A stretch of 64,000 nucleotides of DNA from Ochotona curzoniae (taxonomy: Eukaryota > Chordata > Mammalia > Lagomorpha > Ochotonidae). Below the pieces are notes generated by a model. That model was not told the DNA's origin. It saw nothing but the letters and a program-made list of their open reading frames with translations, and searched no databases. Where the stretch lies: contig NW_024467120.1 of the NCBI RefSeq assembly GCF_017591425.1, positions 2,170,001 to 2,234,000 of the forward strand, read 5' to 3'. Numbering within the stretch: position 1 is the stretch's first letter; the number at the start of each line of letters is the position of its first letter. Shown piece after piece: positions 34,862 to 47,153 of the stretch. Both the position numbers and the translations under genes were made by a program.

Positions 34862-35065
34862 AAGTATCTTTTCATTTGAAAGGAAGAGGGACAGAGAAGG
34901 TGTGAGAGGGGATTCTTTCACACTGTGCTTCATGCTCCAAATGCCTGCAACAGCCGGGTCTAGGCCAGAAATTCTATTGCATCTCCAGTACAGGTCATAG
35001 GCACCCAAGTACCTGGGCTGCAACCTGCTGTCCTTGAGGTCCATTAGGAAACTAAACTGAAGGTG
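34862..35065 (-). mobile_element. Old CSINE fragment, reverse strand
   Basis: CATTTGAAAGGAAGAGGGAC and CATAGGCACCCAAGTACCTG. Strongly decayed. Confidence 0.65.
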
Positions 35066-35069
35066 GAAA

Positions 35070-35395
35070 TGTGGGTCCAGCACCATGACTCAACAGGCCC
35101 ATCGTGCATCTACAAACACCAGCATCCAATATGGATACCGGTTCATGTTCCAGCTGCTCCACTTCCCATCCAGCTCCCTGCTTGTGTCCTGGGAAAGCAG
35201 TCAAGGACGGCCCAAAGCCTTGAAACCCTGCACCCGCATGGGAGACCCAGAAGAAGCTCTTGGTTCCTAGCTTCAGATCAGCTCAGTTGTAGCCATAGAG
35301 GTCATCTGGGAAGAGAAACAGCGGATGGAAGATCTTTCTGCCTCTCCTTCTCTCTGTACATCTGCCTTTCTAACAAAATAAATAAATAGATTTTT
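35070..35395 (+). mobile_element. CSINE, near full length
   Basis: Head decayed (GGGTCCAGCACCATGAC). CACTTCCCATCCAGCTCCCT, AAGCAGTCAAGGACGGCCC and AACAAAATAAATAAATAG are clear. It lies head-to-head against the reverse copy before it. Confidence 0.85.
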
Positions 35396-38300
35396 TTTTA
35401 ATGTTTTAATTTTTTTTCAAAATGGAAATGGTACTTCACCCCCTGGTACTCTGATGTAGAAGTGGGTGTGTCAAGCAGTGTTTTCCTACCACACCTACTC
35501 CAGAGAACTTGCTTTCCGAAGGGTTGAGGCAATGCCCTTCCCAGTGGGCCATCCATGAGCATTTATACGGAAAACAATTCATCCTTTCCATGCCCTAACT
35601 GGAGACAGAAGGCGATGAGCAGCAGAAGCAATAGCCCACACCACAGACCTCTCCAACAATTTTGATTGGAAAATCAAAGTGCAGGGATCCTTCTGCCGCC
35701 TAGGGTGCCAATCTCTCCGCACCCCAGTCATCTGCAGACAAGACCGGTTTTCCATGGGCATTTTTTTTAAACAAGTAGATTCAAGATCCCCAAGCATTTC
35801 CTAAAGTTATCAGTGCAGGAAACAAAACCCAGACCGGTGCTATCCTGAAATGCAACCAAGGCCATAGAGTTACCAGAGGCAGACTCGCCCAGGCAAAGCA
35901 AGATCTGAGGGGGTCAGGAGCCAAAGCTGGGGCAGCAACATTTGAGGGCACTTGAGGCATTTTGCTCTTGACTTTCAGAAGGTCAGAGAAAAACCAGATC
36001 TGCTCACTGTTGGGAGAAAGTGAACATACGTGAGCTGGGGAATTGCCCGGGGAAGCTGTGGGGAGACCCTCTCCTCACCAACAGCGCTCCTGTTCACTCC
36101 TCAAACAAGGGCGATTTCCAAGAGTTTTGATCTGATCTGGCCCCTTCTGATGGCTTCTGGTTTCCTAATTATAACAGCTACTTAAAGGACACCCTAGGGA
36201 AAAGGTTGTACAGGCCTAGTGACACTCCCAGAATCTGCAGTGCCCCATGGATGGACCAAGGAGTTGGTGCCATCACTGTTTTGAATATCATGGGGCTTGG
36301 ACTACAAAACAAAGCTTAGAATTTTTGTCTTGTAATTACTTTTGCCCACAGACTTTCTGAAGTCCCCCTGTGTAGTCATAACTCTGATGTATTTCACTTT
36401 TATTTCTTTTTTTCTTTTTCAGTTCGATTAGTATGAACCCTCACTAAAATTCTCTGACATAACAGTATTCTCCGTTAAGAGTCAAGGTCTCTTTCCTTGT
36501 TTTCAAATTTCCTGTCACCAAAGTTGGAAAACAAAAGGGGCCTCCATCTTTCCAAAACAAAGGGCTTCAAGATTTTTCTTTTCTTTTTTTTTTTTCTTTT
36601 TTTCTTGGCTCTTTTAGTGGCAAAGCCTCAGAGACCCCTGAGGTTCAACTGTTAAGAACAGTAGTTTCCAAGGGAGGAATAGCTTGCAATGAAAGTGAAG
36701 GGTAACCAACATCACAATTTATTGCCCCCCCAAACAACCTTCCCAACTCAAAGGAAAATCATAATCTTGGGTGGGAAAGACACTCCCAGCCAAGTGGCTG
36801 TGAAAGGGTCATTTACAAGGCATTCTCTCTTCCTTCCTGGCTTAGCACTCACCAACACAGGTTTTGTGTACTCAGAAGCAAAGTTCAAAGGGGAAGAATG
36901 GAGAGAAAAGATCTACGTGGGAAGTGTACCCTTTTTCACTAGGTTTTATCCCTGAAAGTCACAACATTAGGAACCTTTGGAAACTTCCCCATTAGAAAAA
37001 CAAACTTGCCCCAAGATAAAGACAGCACTTTCCCCCCACCCCTTCTAATTAGTTTCCTATCTAGTGACATCTCCTGGTCACTGTTTATAGCTTCCAGAAA
37101 GATAGAACTGGGCAAAGGGGAACAATGCTAATACAATTTTAACTCAGAGAACGACCTGGACCTAACCTTGCCAAAGATAGGCGACAGAGAGTCTTAAATT
37201 CTTGGATCTTGAGAGAGCTGTCAAACATTAAAGCTAAAACAACACTGTGAGATAAGCAGGCGTCTGAGCGTGCCCTTGCCCAATACTGCCAGCAAGAGAG
37301 GCTCAAGAAAGAAATTATAGGAAGCTTTGGGAGTGACAAACAGTGAGAGAAGGAAAAGGAGCCGAAGGAAGGAGAAAGAAGTCAGATAGCCGGAGTGTCT
37401 CGGAGGAACCATCTAAAAACGGATCCAACCTGCCGGGGCAGCTTCCTAAAGTCCTCGGGCAGCCCTTTCCCAGAAAGCAGGAGATCAGGAACCCACTGAG
37501 CCTGTTCCCAAACCTGGGAAGCTTCTTCACGTGTTTCTGTCTTTGCTCTTGTCATCAGAACAGATGCCCCAAGACATGCACGATCTAAGTAAATAGACTG
37601 GAAATTAGGCCATTCAAGGATGGTTAAGGAAATGGCTGTGTCTGTATGGAGAAGCAGATGTGGTCTCCAGGTTTTGTGTGTGTGTGTGTTGTTTTGTTTG
37701 TCTGTTTTTCAGGGAGACACAAATGCATTCACGTGGAATAGAGCAAGTATGGAATTTGAAGTCAAAGCCCATCTGGCTTTCAGCAAGTGGATTCAACTCT
37801 GAGCCTTCTTTGGTCAAGGAGGCTGCAATGGCCATAATGGAAGGCTCACTGTGGATACAACAGGTGTAAGCATACAGGTGCCCTACACTTGGCCACCACC
37901 AACCTGGCACTCAATCCATAGGGGTCCCTGAAGGGCTCCAATCCAGAGTTAGCTGCTTTCAGTGCAAACACATGTCTGTGTGGTGCCTACAGGACTAAGA
38001 GCTACTTGGTTCTCTTGACTGGGCTAAGGCTGTGAATAAGAAACAAATGGAGGGAAGGAACTAAACTGCATCCTATCAAGAGGACCCAGTTCACGGCAGA
38101 CATGGAGGGAACGAGGACTACATGCCAGCCACGTGCCTGGGGCTGTATAACAGGGCTCTAAGTTACCTGGTAGCTTTTGGATTTCAAGGAGGTAAGGAAT
38201 AATGTTTTCTGTAAGTATGTTCTGCAAAACGAATGAGCACACTTGTACCGGAACTTGTACGTGCTGCTTGTCTGACATTGAAACATGAATGGTCCCCTGT

Positions 38301-38446
38301 ATCTTTATTGGCTCAATCTGGCAATGCTACGCATCTGCCGCTTTAGTTCACAAAAAAGAAATGCACAATGAGACCCACAAAATGTCTTGAAAGGTCAGAG
38401 GAGAGAGATTCGGGGAGACCATCGATCACTTTACGTAACCACAATG

Positions 38447-38480
38447 ATTCCAGAATATTCCCAGAAATTCCAGAATATTC
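38447..38480. promoter_or_regulatory. Candidate HSF/STAT motif cluster
   Basis: The 14-mer ATTCCAGAATATTC occurs twice (38447-38460 and 38467-38480), each containing TTCnnGAAnnTTC, the heat-shock-element pattern. Between them TTCCCAGAA (38458-38466) fits the STAT consensus TTCNNNGAA. Motif evidence only; no promoter was seen nearby. Confidence 0.4.
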
Positions 38481-38691
38481 TCCTGCCCATTCGCAGAGAG
38501 GACCTAGGGCTGGGGAAGAGGCTGTTGAAAAGAACACAAATATCAACATCTTCACAAAATTCATGGGAGATGCAAATGATTAAAAGAAAAAAGCTGTGCA
38601 TGGATTCCCCCCCCAAAAAAAGATATTTGCACAAAAACAAATTTATATTTTAATTCCATTTGCCATGACTTTTTGACATGTGCTTATCAAG

Positions 38692-38702
38692 GGGGGGGGG
38701 GA
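38692..38702 (+). repeat. Poly-G run
   Basis: About eleven consecutive G, followed by a purine-rich 100-bp segment. Confidence 0.85.
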
Positions 38703-38964
38703 GGACAGAGACAGGTTGGGGTTGAAGAGGGCAGGGAAGATAGGAGGGAAAAGAAAAGGACAGAGATGTGTAGGACAGCAGGGTGGAAGGGAGCAGGCAT
38801 CCAGACATCAAACCCGCCTCAGCTTGCTTCAAAAGATGACCCAAGCATGAGACTCGCCCTGGACTATCTGCTGATATTTCTTAATATGATATTAACCCAC
38901 TTAAACAGCAGAAGACACTGGGACCTCCTTTCTACCGGTTGACACCCCCCAATGTTCACAACAG

Positions 38965-39176
38965 CTGCAGTTGTACAAAGCCAGGAACTTAGAACCCCAA
39001 CTACATTTCTCACGTGGATGGCAGGGACCCGAGACTTCAGCCATCCATCACCTACTCCATCCTGAGGTGCACATTAGCAGGGAGCTGGCTTCAGGAATGA
39101 AGCCATGGCTTGAACCCAAGCACTGATATGGGATACAGGAGACCCAAGCAGGGTATCATCCACTTTGCCACCCCCT
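38965..39176 (-). mobile_element. Old CSINE fragment, reverse strand
   Basis: GGTGCACATTAGCAGGGAGC, GAAGCCATGGCTTGAACCC and TATGGGATACAGGAGACC match the older lagomorph-type body in reverse. Confidence 0.7.
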
Positions 39177-41175
39177 AGAGTCTTACAGCGTTAAGAGATG
39201 TTGAGACTCATACCCTGCCTCCAGGTGCCAAGGGGCAGTCTGCTTTCCACCTCTCCTTTCCAGGACACAGGGAAGTTGAGGAGTGAGGTCTTATGATCAT
39301 TGCTGCATCGTTAAGCTTCTCAGGGGGGCTGGGACACCACTCAAGTCCCACAATCAGGGGCCAGGCTTTCAGGACAAGGACAATTGCTTTTCTCCAGGCA
39401 CCTAAAGCATTGACACAATGGCTAGGTCTCCCCACCACCACCACCACCTGCTGGGGTGTTGGGGCTGCTCCTCTTGTCCTGGCACCTGTCAGCAGCGTTT
39501 TCCCCTTCCCCACAGGGTTCTACTCTGCCTGCTCAGCAGGAGAGAGCGTGACAAGGGACAGAGTGACCTTCCCCAGGAGTCCATGGTCATGGGTTAGATG
39601 CACATGCAGTAAAAGCCCTCGAAACCTTCAAGGAACTAAGTGCAAATGAATACAAGGTGGACCAAGCACGCGAGAAGACACGCAGCCTTCAGTCCCTCCA
39701 GGCCCCAGGGAGTGTTCAGCCATTTATGACAGCTCCAGACTTTCCCCAGTCAATAAACAGAAACAGAAACCAGACCCAGGGCTTCATGGCACAAAGTAAG
39801 CCCATGGCCTCAGCGGAGGCAAAACAGTAGTTTGTTAGCCACGTGAATTAAACACCAACCCTTGAATTTCCTCTTTCCTGCTGTGGGGAAGGCATAGCTG
39901 ATGAAGCCCATTCCATTAGCCATGACCCACACACATCATGGAGCGGAAAAACACAAGTTTGAAAGTCAAAGGAAGAATGTATGGGAGGAAATTGCAAGGT
40001 CAAAGTGACTGCCTGGGGAAGTCTGATTACCTAACATGTTTAAAGCATTATTAGCCAGCCTGGAAGAAGCAGGCATAGAACAACGAGAGGGGGAGGGCGC
40101 ACAGAGCTGTGGCAGAAGAAGGGGCTGTAAACCTGAGAGGCCCTCCTGGAGTTTCGCTGACATGTCTGTACACTCCAGGGTGCAAGTTAAGAGGGGGCAG
40201 CAGGGGGGAAGGCATCAGCTGGCCAAATACAAAAGGGAAAGAGTGTGTGCAGAGGTTAATTGTGGCCGTCAGAGATGAGTGGTTACATGGGGAGATTCAT
40301 TTAAAATTAACGAGGCGTTGGTTGCATTTTATAGGTCTCCCTATGTAGGAAGACCATAAGCCACTGGGGGCAGAATTGGAAGGGCTTCTCAGAAACTTTT
40401 CCTGACCAGCCCTTCAAATCAGACAGGCAGACCCTGGGTTTCTACCATCAAGAAGCGTGGAGGTGCTTGACTGCCACAAGCCAAAGGGCAGGGGGTGGGG
40501 GGGCTCCAGGCCATATTTCAACCGTTTAGGGTCTCCCCAGAAAAAGGGCACAGCAGCGATCCTGAGGGTCTGCCCGCTTGAACCTGGAGGCTGGCTGAGC
40601 CACTTGCCCTTCCCTAAGATCACACTGAAAGAAGGACCTCAGTGGCTAAACCAGGCTTTGTGACAACAGCCAACCACAGGATGCACATACACAGGAGTTG
40701 CTGCAGGTTCCTTGGCCTTGGGACAGTGTGGCCATCTTGGTTCGTTGTGCATGTTCTCGATAAAGTTTACACAAGGATGGCTCTGTCTAATGGTGCCTGT
40801 CCCAGAGCAAGTCCCTGCGGGGCAGTGACAACACACCACTGGGCTGGGGTTGAACTCCTTCTCAGATTGGCCACCCTCACATATAGAAATGGGGCACCAC
40901 TCTCCTTGAAAGTGCCCGTAACAGCTTGACTCACATGCTTCTAGAATCTGACTTGGGAGGGAGGTGGAGCAGACCAACTTCTTGGGGTCTTTGTCAGGAT
41001 GATCATAAATGAACAAACTTAGCTCAGCAGTTGCCAACTATGGGAAGGCTCTGGGAGTGTGCCCACACACTGGTCCTTTTTGTGCTTTGTGTTCATACAC
41101 CTATTATCTCTTTTGTTGTGTGTGTGTGTTTAACTACTATTAGACTTAGGGGTAAGAACTTTGTCTCATAACTTT
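39177..41175. other. Unique non-coding DNA
   Basis: 2 kb with no recognisable element other than a short CCA run at 39433-39447. Frames of up to 132 codons are open in several registers. Confidence 0.4.
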
Positions 41176-41179
41176 CAAA

Positions 41180-41403
41180 GTAGATTCGTTTATTTATTTG
41201 GAAGGCAGAGTGACAGAGGAGAGAGACATAGATATCTTCTGTCCTGTGACTCACTTCCCAAATGCTTACAAGAGCCATATCTTGGCCAGGCCAAAGTTAG
41301 AAACACCAGGAGCTCCGTGCAGGTCTCCCAGACAGGAGGAAGGGCCCACATGCCCGGTCCATCTTCTATAAGCTTTACAGGTGCATTGGTGTGGAGCTGT
41401 GTC
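41180..41403 (-). mobile_element. Old CSINE, reverse strand, left part
   Basis: ATTTGGAAGGCAGAGTGACAG and CACCAGGAGCTCCGTGCAGG. It is interrupted by a young SINE and resumes at 41768. Confidence 0.75.
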
Positions 41404-41420
41404 AGAAGTTAAGGAACCTG
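41404..41420. repeat. Target-site duplication, left copy
   Basis: AGAAGTTAAGGAACCTG (17 bp), repeated exactly at 41751-41767. Confidence 0.93.
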
Positions 41421-41750
41421 GGCCCGGCGCGGTGGCGCAAGTGGTTAAGTCCTCGCCTTGCACGCCCGGGATCCCATATGGGCGCCGGTTCTAATCCCGG
41501 CAGCCCCGCTTCCCTTCCAGCTCCCTGCTTGTGGCCTGGGAAAGCAGTCGAGGACGGCCCAAAGCTTTGGGACCCTGCACCCACGTGGGAGACCCGGAAG
41601 AGGCTCCTGGCTTCGGATCGGCGTAGTATCGACCCGTTGCGCTCACTTGGGGAGTGAATCATCGGATGGAAGATCTTCCTCTCTGTCTCTCCTCTCTGTA
41701 TATCCGCCTTTCCAATAACAAAATAATAAAAATAAATCTTTAAAAAAAAA
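41421..41750 (+). mobile_element. Youngest CSINE, nested in an older copy
   Basis: Begins exactly with GGCCCGGCGCGGTGGCGC. A box region GGCGCAAGTGGTTAAG, B box GGTTCTAATCC, many intact CpGs in the body, and the tail ends AAAATAAATCTTTAAAAAAA. An exact 17-bp duplication flanks it. Best preserved copy in the window. Confidence 0.96.
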
Positions 41751-41767
41751 AGAAGTTAAGGAACCTG
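41751..41767. repeat. Target-site duplication, right copy
   Basis: Exact match to 41404-41420. The first A can also be counted with the A-tail. Confidence 0.93.
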
Positions 41768-41850
41768 CACTCAAGCTGAAGCCCTTGATTATGGGATGCA
41801 AATGTTTCAAGAAGTAGCTTAGCCTGATGCACCATAACATCAACCCTAAA
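41768..41850 (-). mobile_element. Old CSINE, reverse strand, right part
   Basis: Continuation of the interrupted copy: CACTCAAGCTGAAGCCCTTG, TATGGGATGCAAATGTTTC, then the head end GCACCATAACATCAACCC. Confidence 0.75.
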
Positions 41851-42480
41851 CTGCTCTACCTCCCCCAAACCCAGCAGGACAAAAGCTCCATCAAGTTCCT
41901 CCTAACGTTGATCAACAAGACAGGGTGAGTCTCTCGCTGTGGCAACTACATGGAGATGCACCAAGAAGAGAGAACTCAGGAAGCAGGTTATAGCCATGTC
42001 TCATAGCTACAAGCTAAGAAGATATGTGGGTCTTGATGACAGGCCCACCAGTCCAGCTGTATTCTCCAGACAAGTGGATCATACAGTTGCACTTCCTGGG
42101 CAAGGGGGGTAGGGGGTGAGGGATAAGTGAAGAGCAGCTGCTGGAATAAAAAGAACCACATGCCCATTTCTTAGGGTATCAAAGTTGCCCAATGCCAACA
42201 AGTAGAGGCTCATGAGAGCATCAGGAATCAGGCATCACAAATAACTATGATCTCAAGCTACACCCAAATGTCTTGCTCTTCATACCAAGATGTCCAAGAT
42301 CAGTCGATTGCTCATCAGAGCTACCCAGCAAAGAAATTTGAAATAATGCAGGATGAGCAGTGTCTGGGGTTGAGTCCTGCCCCCTTTTGCCACGTTAGAG
42401 AAATAAGCTACAGGAGATAGACATTTGCAAAGCAGTAAACACAGCCCACTTCCCCTATCAGAGAGGCTAGAGTCCTTGCT
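41851..42480. other. Unique non-coding DNA
   Basis: Nothing recognised. Confidence 0.45.
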
Positions 42481-42483
42481 CTG

Positions 42484-42635
42484 CTCCTGATCCCCAGCCT
42501 CCTGCGGAAGTGTACCCTAAGTATTTGGATCACCCCACCCATGTGGGAGAGAACTGGATTGAGTTCCTGGCTCCAGGCTTTGGTCTGGGCCCAACCATGG
42601 AGTGAACCACCAGGTAGAAGTTCCCTTTTTCTCTA
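42484..42635 (+). mobile_element. Old CSINE fragment
   Basis: CACCCATGTGGGAGAGAACTG, GAGTTCCTGGCTCCAGGC and GGAGTGAACCACCAGGTAG. Lacks head and tail. Confidence 0.65.
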
Positions 42636-43173
42636 CCTTGTTATGGGGTGTAGCCATTGATGGCTTGCACCTGCTTGGCAACGGACAGGATGCGCGGAAA
42701 CAGGGTTTCCGAACTCTGCCCTTATTACCTCCTCTGGTACAATTCAAGTTAATTGAAGGCACAAAAAGGGCATCCCACCCCTCCTGCCTTCTGCACCATT
42801 CAGAACAATTGATAGCTCTGAAATTACTCCAGAGGCTCTGCTCACCTGTCCCCTCCTGCGTCCTGTTGTACTAGATTCGGTGAACTACAAGAGAACTTTG
42901 GGCTCTGGTAACTCCCTTCCTACCTCCTGCACAAGGAAGATTTGTATTGTGTGGCTCTCCATCTGTTTTGAGGATGAGAGCTTAACAACCTGTGACTTGG
43001 GTGGCTCCGCACAGTGGCTCCTGGAGTGTAGCAAGAGCTGCTGTGTAGCCAAGCTTGGGGGAAAAAAAAAAAAAAGACTCCTCTTAACATCCTACACTTG
43101 GGTCTGGGGTGTGATCTCTTCTCGCACTCCACAACAATCTCTTTCAAATAAATAAAAATAATAAAATAAGCAA

Positions 43174-43470
43174 GGGTAAGCATTATGGTACAGTGGGTTA
43201 GGCTGCTGTCTGAGTGTCTAAGTTTGAGTTGTGCCAGTGTTTCTGATCCAGCTCTTTGCGGATTCACACTCCTGGAAAGCAGCCACAACAGCTGAAGTAA
43301 TTTGGGCCCTTTCCACCCATGTGGGAGACCAGATGGAGCTCTCGCCTCCTGGCTTTGGTCTGACCCAGCCCTGATTGTCATGGACATTTGGGGGAGTTCA
43401 CTAGCAGATGAAAGATAGCGCCTGAACCCCTCCCCACCATCTTTCAAATAAATGAAAATTTAACAATAAA
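43174..43470 (+). mobile_element. Old CSINE, near full length
   Basis: TACAGTGGGTTAGGCTGC head, CACCCATGTGGGAGACCAGA body, and CTTTCAAATAAATG tail. A bare tail (CTTTCAAATAAATAAAAATA) at 43141-43160 just upstream is probably the remnant of another copy. Confidence 0.78.
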
Positions 43471-43779
43471 GTTTAAAATAAACTTTTTTAAAAAAAGAAT
43501 AACCTGCAGAATACTCAGGTAATACACACAGTGACAGTAGAATGTATCAGTGAATCCAACAGATAAGCAGGATTCCCAGCAGTGATCTGCAGGTGTAGGG
43601 GGCTCAGCTGTGACTACAGAAGAACAGCCCTTCTCCCCAGAGCTTGCTTTGGGATTTCAAACACAAGCCTCGTGGCCAAAACGCCCTCTTTCTCTGCATT
43701 CAACCTGTCTTTCTCACCCACAGAGGAACACACCTACCTCGTGCCTCTAATGTAAGGAATCAACATCTTCTATTCTCCA

Positions 43780-44225
43780 TCAGCTGAAGACTGGATAAAG
43801 AAAATGTGGTGTATACACACAACGGGGTATTACTTACCCATACAAAGGCATGGAATCCTGACAAGTGCAACAAAAGGGATGCAACTGAAGAGCATAATGC
43901 TAAGTGGAATAAATCAGACCCAGAAAGACAAATAGCGCATTTTCTCTTTATTTGTGGAATTTAATTATATACATAGAGCGAGCATTAAAAGTCTCTGGAT
44001 TTCATATGACCTGGTGTACAGTTATAAATATTGCTTCATTGAATTATCCCATGTGCGATGACAGTGTGTCCTTTATTGATTTGATGATCATTATCATGTT
44101 TTATGACATTTCTGGTTCAAACAAAAGCAGTTATGCATGTGTATGTCTATAATGACTTGGAAAGAATGTAGCAAGATGTTGCAAATTGTGAAACCAAAAA
44201 GATAAGTTTCCCTTAAAAATAGCAA
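43780..44225 (+). mobile_element. L1 fragment, ORF2 end and 3' UTR
   Basis: CCATCAGCTGAAGACTGGAT, ATACACACAACGGGGTATTAC, GGATGCAACTGAAGAGCATA, then CTAAGTGGAATAAATCAGACC match the well-known end of L1 ORF2. The coding frame is broken and only the 3' end is present. Confidence 0.8.
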
Positions 44226-46125
44226 GTTTTTTTTTAAAGAATGTCTGCTGTTTATTTTATTTTATAAGGCCTGATAAAAACCAGGCCCTTGGTAGGTATT
44301 TCAGGCTGCATGTCCAAAAGGGAAGTGAGTTCTGGGTAGGATAAGCAATTTAGGGTCATCTTTCTGAGTGGAAGCAGAAAGGGTACCCAAATTAAGGCCA
44401 CATAGAAAGTGGCTTTATCTGCCCTCTCCAAAGTTGGGGAACCATTCAGGCTTTGTCTCAGATCAGCTTCTCTTCTGAGGGAACACCTGAAGGCAGTAGG
44501 AATGAGTGTAATATGCCCAGCTGGGGCAGAAAAGCACTGAGCTAGACAGGCCCTGCATGGTGGAGCAAGGAGAAGAGAGGGGAGCCTGTGAGAATGCCAG
44601 ACATGGCACTAGGGCAGCAGGGGGCACCAACATGGGCCAAAATGTCCCTCCCTTTAGGCTTAGGGGAGGGACCAGGCTTGAACTGCTAGTAGACCCCAGG
44701 GTAATCCGTTGACCTGGATGCCAGGCCCCGGTGGTATATTCTAGTTAAGAAAACACATGTGCTTGTTGGCAACTGTGCTGGGCTATAGAGCATGGATGGA
44801 CTTGAGCTTGGAAAGGATGGGGTCATCTCCAGGGAAACACGGAGAAGCTGGGAGGCAGCTGGAAGCTCAGAAGTGGGCTGGGATCAGGTGATTTTAAAGT
44901 TTAAGCTAATGATAAAAACTTGGAGACAGAGATACAGAGCAGGAGTGGAAAATGAAGCTGGGTCCCAGGCCTATGAGTCATAAGAGAACCTCCAAAAGAA
45001 AAACAAGTGAGCGTGCGACCTGGAAAATTTCACAGGATTTCCTGGGAATTAGATAGCAGAGCATAGCAGTAAAAAAGGGTTTCTTCACGGGACATCATGG
45101 GGCTCTCAGACTGGTACAGAAACTCTGACCTTCCTTTGTTCTATAAACTGGTCAAGGGAAACGTTCTAGCTACCTGGATTTTATCACTATAAATGCTCTA
45201 CATTCTAGGGAGGGACCGTACCAACACACACATTAGTCACGTTTGTGGTTTGTAGAGTGGGAAGCTGCAAAGCCAACCTGAACTTAAAGGAATATTCCCA
45301 AGTGGCAGTCACAGCAGGTACGTTTGCTTCCCCTGGCCTCGGAGGGCGGCCATAAAGACCCCACCCAAGTGACCCTGCCAGCCATGGAACTGCCTGAGAA
45401 AGTTAAACACGCAACTTAAGCTGCGCTTGATTCAATTCAGTTTGTGGTCGTCCCTCCCCCAGCCCAGTTCCTCTTGGCTTTCTTATATATGAACAAATGC
45501 GTTTGAATGAAACCGTCTCTAAGTCCTCATTTTTATTTCATACTGACAATATTATTGTTATCAAGCTCATATTTCAAGAAGCTTTATTCTTCTCTGACTT
45601 TTCCTGAACCAGGGGAAATTATCTTGCTCCTTCCCCTGGGTTGGAAAGAAAACCTTTCCATAATGAATGTCTATCAGCGGCACCATTTCTTTTGCAGAAG
45701 ATGGAAAACCTTCTTGACATAGAAAGCGGGGGGGAAAAAAAAGGACTGAGATGATGGAAAGATGTTCAGCAGAACCAAGCAGGGTTCATATCTCCCAAGT
45801 ACTGGCTGGAGTAGTCGTTACTGGGAGCACTGACCAAGTTGAACAGGGCTCCTCTTCCCCACGCCACCCCAACACTGCCCCAACCCCAGCTGGATTCCTG
45901 CTGCCTCAAGCTTTCTCTCTTTCACTTCTGGACCAGGGGGTCTAAACATGCACAGAGGTAACCTCAGAAGCAAGCAGGGAAGACAGAGATCTCCAACAAA
46001 GCATCATCAGAAGGGTGTACACGAGGAAACTTCAGAAAGCTGGTGGGAAATTGAATGGAAAAAGCATGTTCGTTTTGATACAAGTTGTTTTGAAACCCAT
46101 GCAGTTGTTCTCTCCTGATAATCAT
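44226..46125. other. Unique non-coding DNA
   Basis: 1.9 kb without recognised elements. Confidence 0.45.
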
Positions 46126-46127
46126 GT

Positions 46128-46425
46128 TAAAATTTATTTGTTGGAAAAGCAGAAGCAAAGAAAGAAAGAAGAGAGATCTTCCAGCCCCCTGGTTCACTCC
46201 CCTTGGCAATGGTCAAGGCTGAGCCAGGAGGCTAGAGCTTCATGCAGACCTCCCACGTGGATGGCAGGAGCTCAGGCCCTAGGGCCATGTTCCGCTACCT
46301 TCACAGGTGATCTAGTTGGAAGCTGGGTCAGAGGCAGAGCAGCCAGGACAGGAATCAGTGCTCACTGGCGCTGCTGGCATCCCATATAGATGCTTGACCT
46401 GCTGCACCACCTTGCTAACCCTTCC
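46128..46425 (-). mobile_element. CSINE, reverse strand
   Basis: AAAATTTATTTGTTGGAAAAG, GATCTTCCAGCCCCCTGG and GAAGCTGGGTCAGAGGCAG, with a head end at GCACCACCTTGCTAACCC. Confidence 0.8.
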
Positions 46426-46564
46426 AGGGACATTTTTGGCGACCCTACTTATATGTCTATATGAGTGACAAATGGAGTGAGACTGAGACTTCTGGGAACT
46501 GGCCTGTGGAAACACAAAGGATTTGCTCTTCTTCTTACTAACATTTTAAAATTTTGTTCTTTTT

Positions 46565-46877
46565 TATTATTATTGGAAAGGCAGATATACAGAGAGGAGG
46601 AGAGACAGAGAGGAAGATATTCCATTCAATGGTTCACTCCCAAGTGGCCGCAATGGCTGGGACTAAACCAAACCAAAGCCAGAAGCCAGGAATTTATTCT
46701 GGGTCTCCCACCCTGGTGCAGGGTCCCAAAGCATTTGGGCTGTCCTCAACTGCTTTCCCAGGTCACAAGCATGGAGCTGGATGGGAAGCAGGGCCGCCGG
46801 GATTAGAACTGGCGCCCCATGGGATCCCAGCACATTCAACGCAAGGGCTTTAGATGCTACGCTATTGTGCCAGGTCC
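46565..46877 (-). mobile_element. Young CSINE, reverse strand
   Basis: GGAAAGGCAGATATACAGAG, GGGTCCCAAAGCATTTGGGC, CCGGGATTAGAACTGGCGCC and head end GTGCCAGGTCC. Flanks show AATTTTGTTCTTTT (left) and AATTTGTTCTTTT (right), a near-exact target duplication. Confidence 0.9.
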
Positions 46878-46914
46878 TAAAATTTGTTCTTTTGAAACAT
46901 AGCACATACAGAAA

Positions 46915-47153
46915 AAGGTAGAGTTTTTCTGTTTGTTGGTTCACTCTGTTAAACGCCCATAACAGCTGGGGAGCAAAGCCAGGAACTCAGGTCTCGCAGG
47001 TGGGTGTCAGAAGCTCAACTATCTGAGCCATCCCTCTGCCTCCCAGAGTCTACGTGATCGAGAAGCCGGACTCAAGGGCTGCAGCCAGGGATGGAGCCCA
47101 GGCCCTCCAACGTGGACGCAGCCATCCTAACCAGCACCTTAGCCACTAGGCCA
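46915..47153 (-). mobile_element. Old CSINE, reverse strand
   Basis: GGTTCACTCTGTTAAACGCC, AAAGCCAGGAACTCAGGTC and CTTAGCCACTAGGCCAGC. Confidence 0.65.

Larger units (their letters stand above)
35396..38960. other. Long unique non-coding stretch
   Basis: 3.6 kb, the longest repeat-poor block in the window. It holds T-rich tracts at 36397-36420 and 36570-36605, a GT run at 37674-37689 and the paired motif cluster at 38447-38480. No exon is recognised. Confidence 0.45.

Noticed and set aside
41421..41510. tRNA-like sequence with A and B boxes
   Set aside because: It is the 5' head of a SINE with body, tail and target duplication, not a tRNA gene.
43780..44225. Intact L1 coding sequence
   Set aside because: Only the 3' end of ORF2 and UTR is present, with broken frame; no active L1 in the window.
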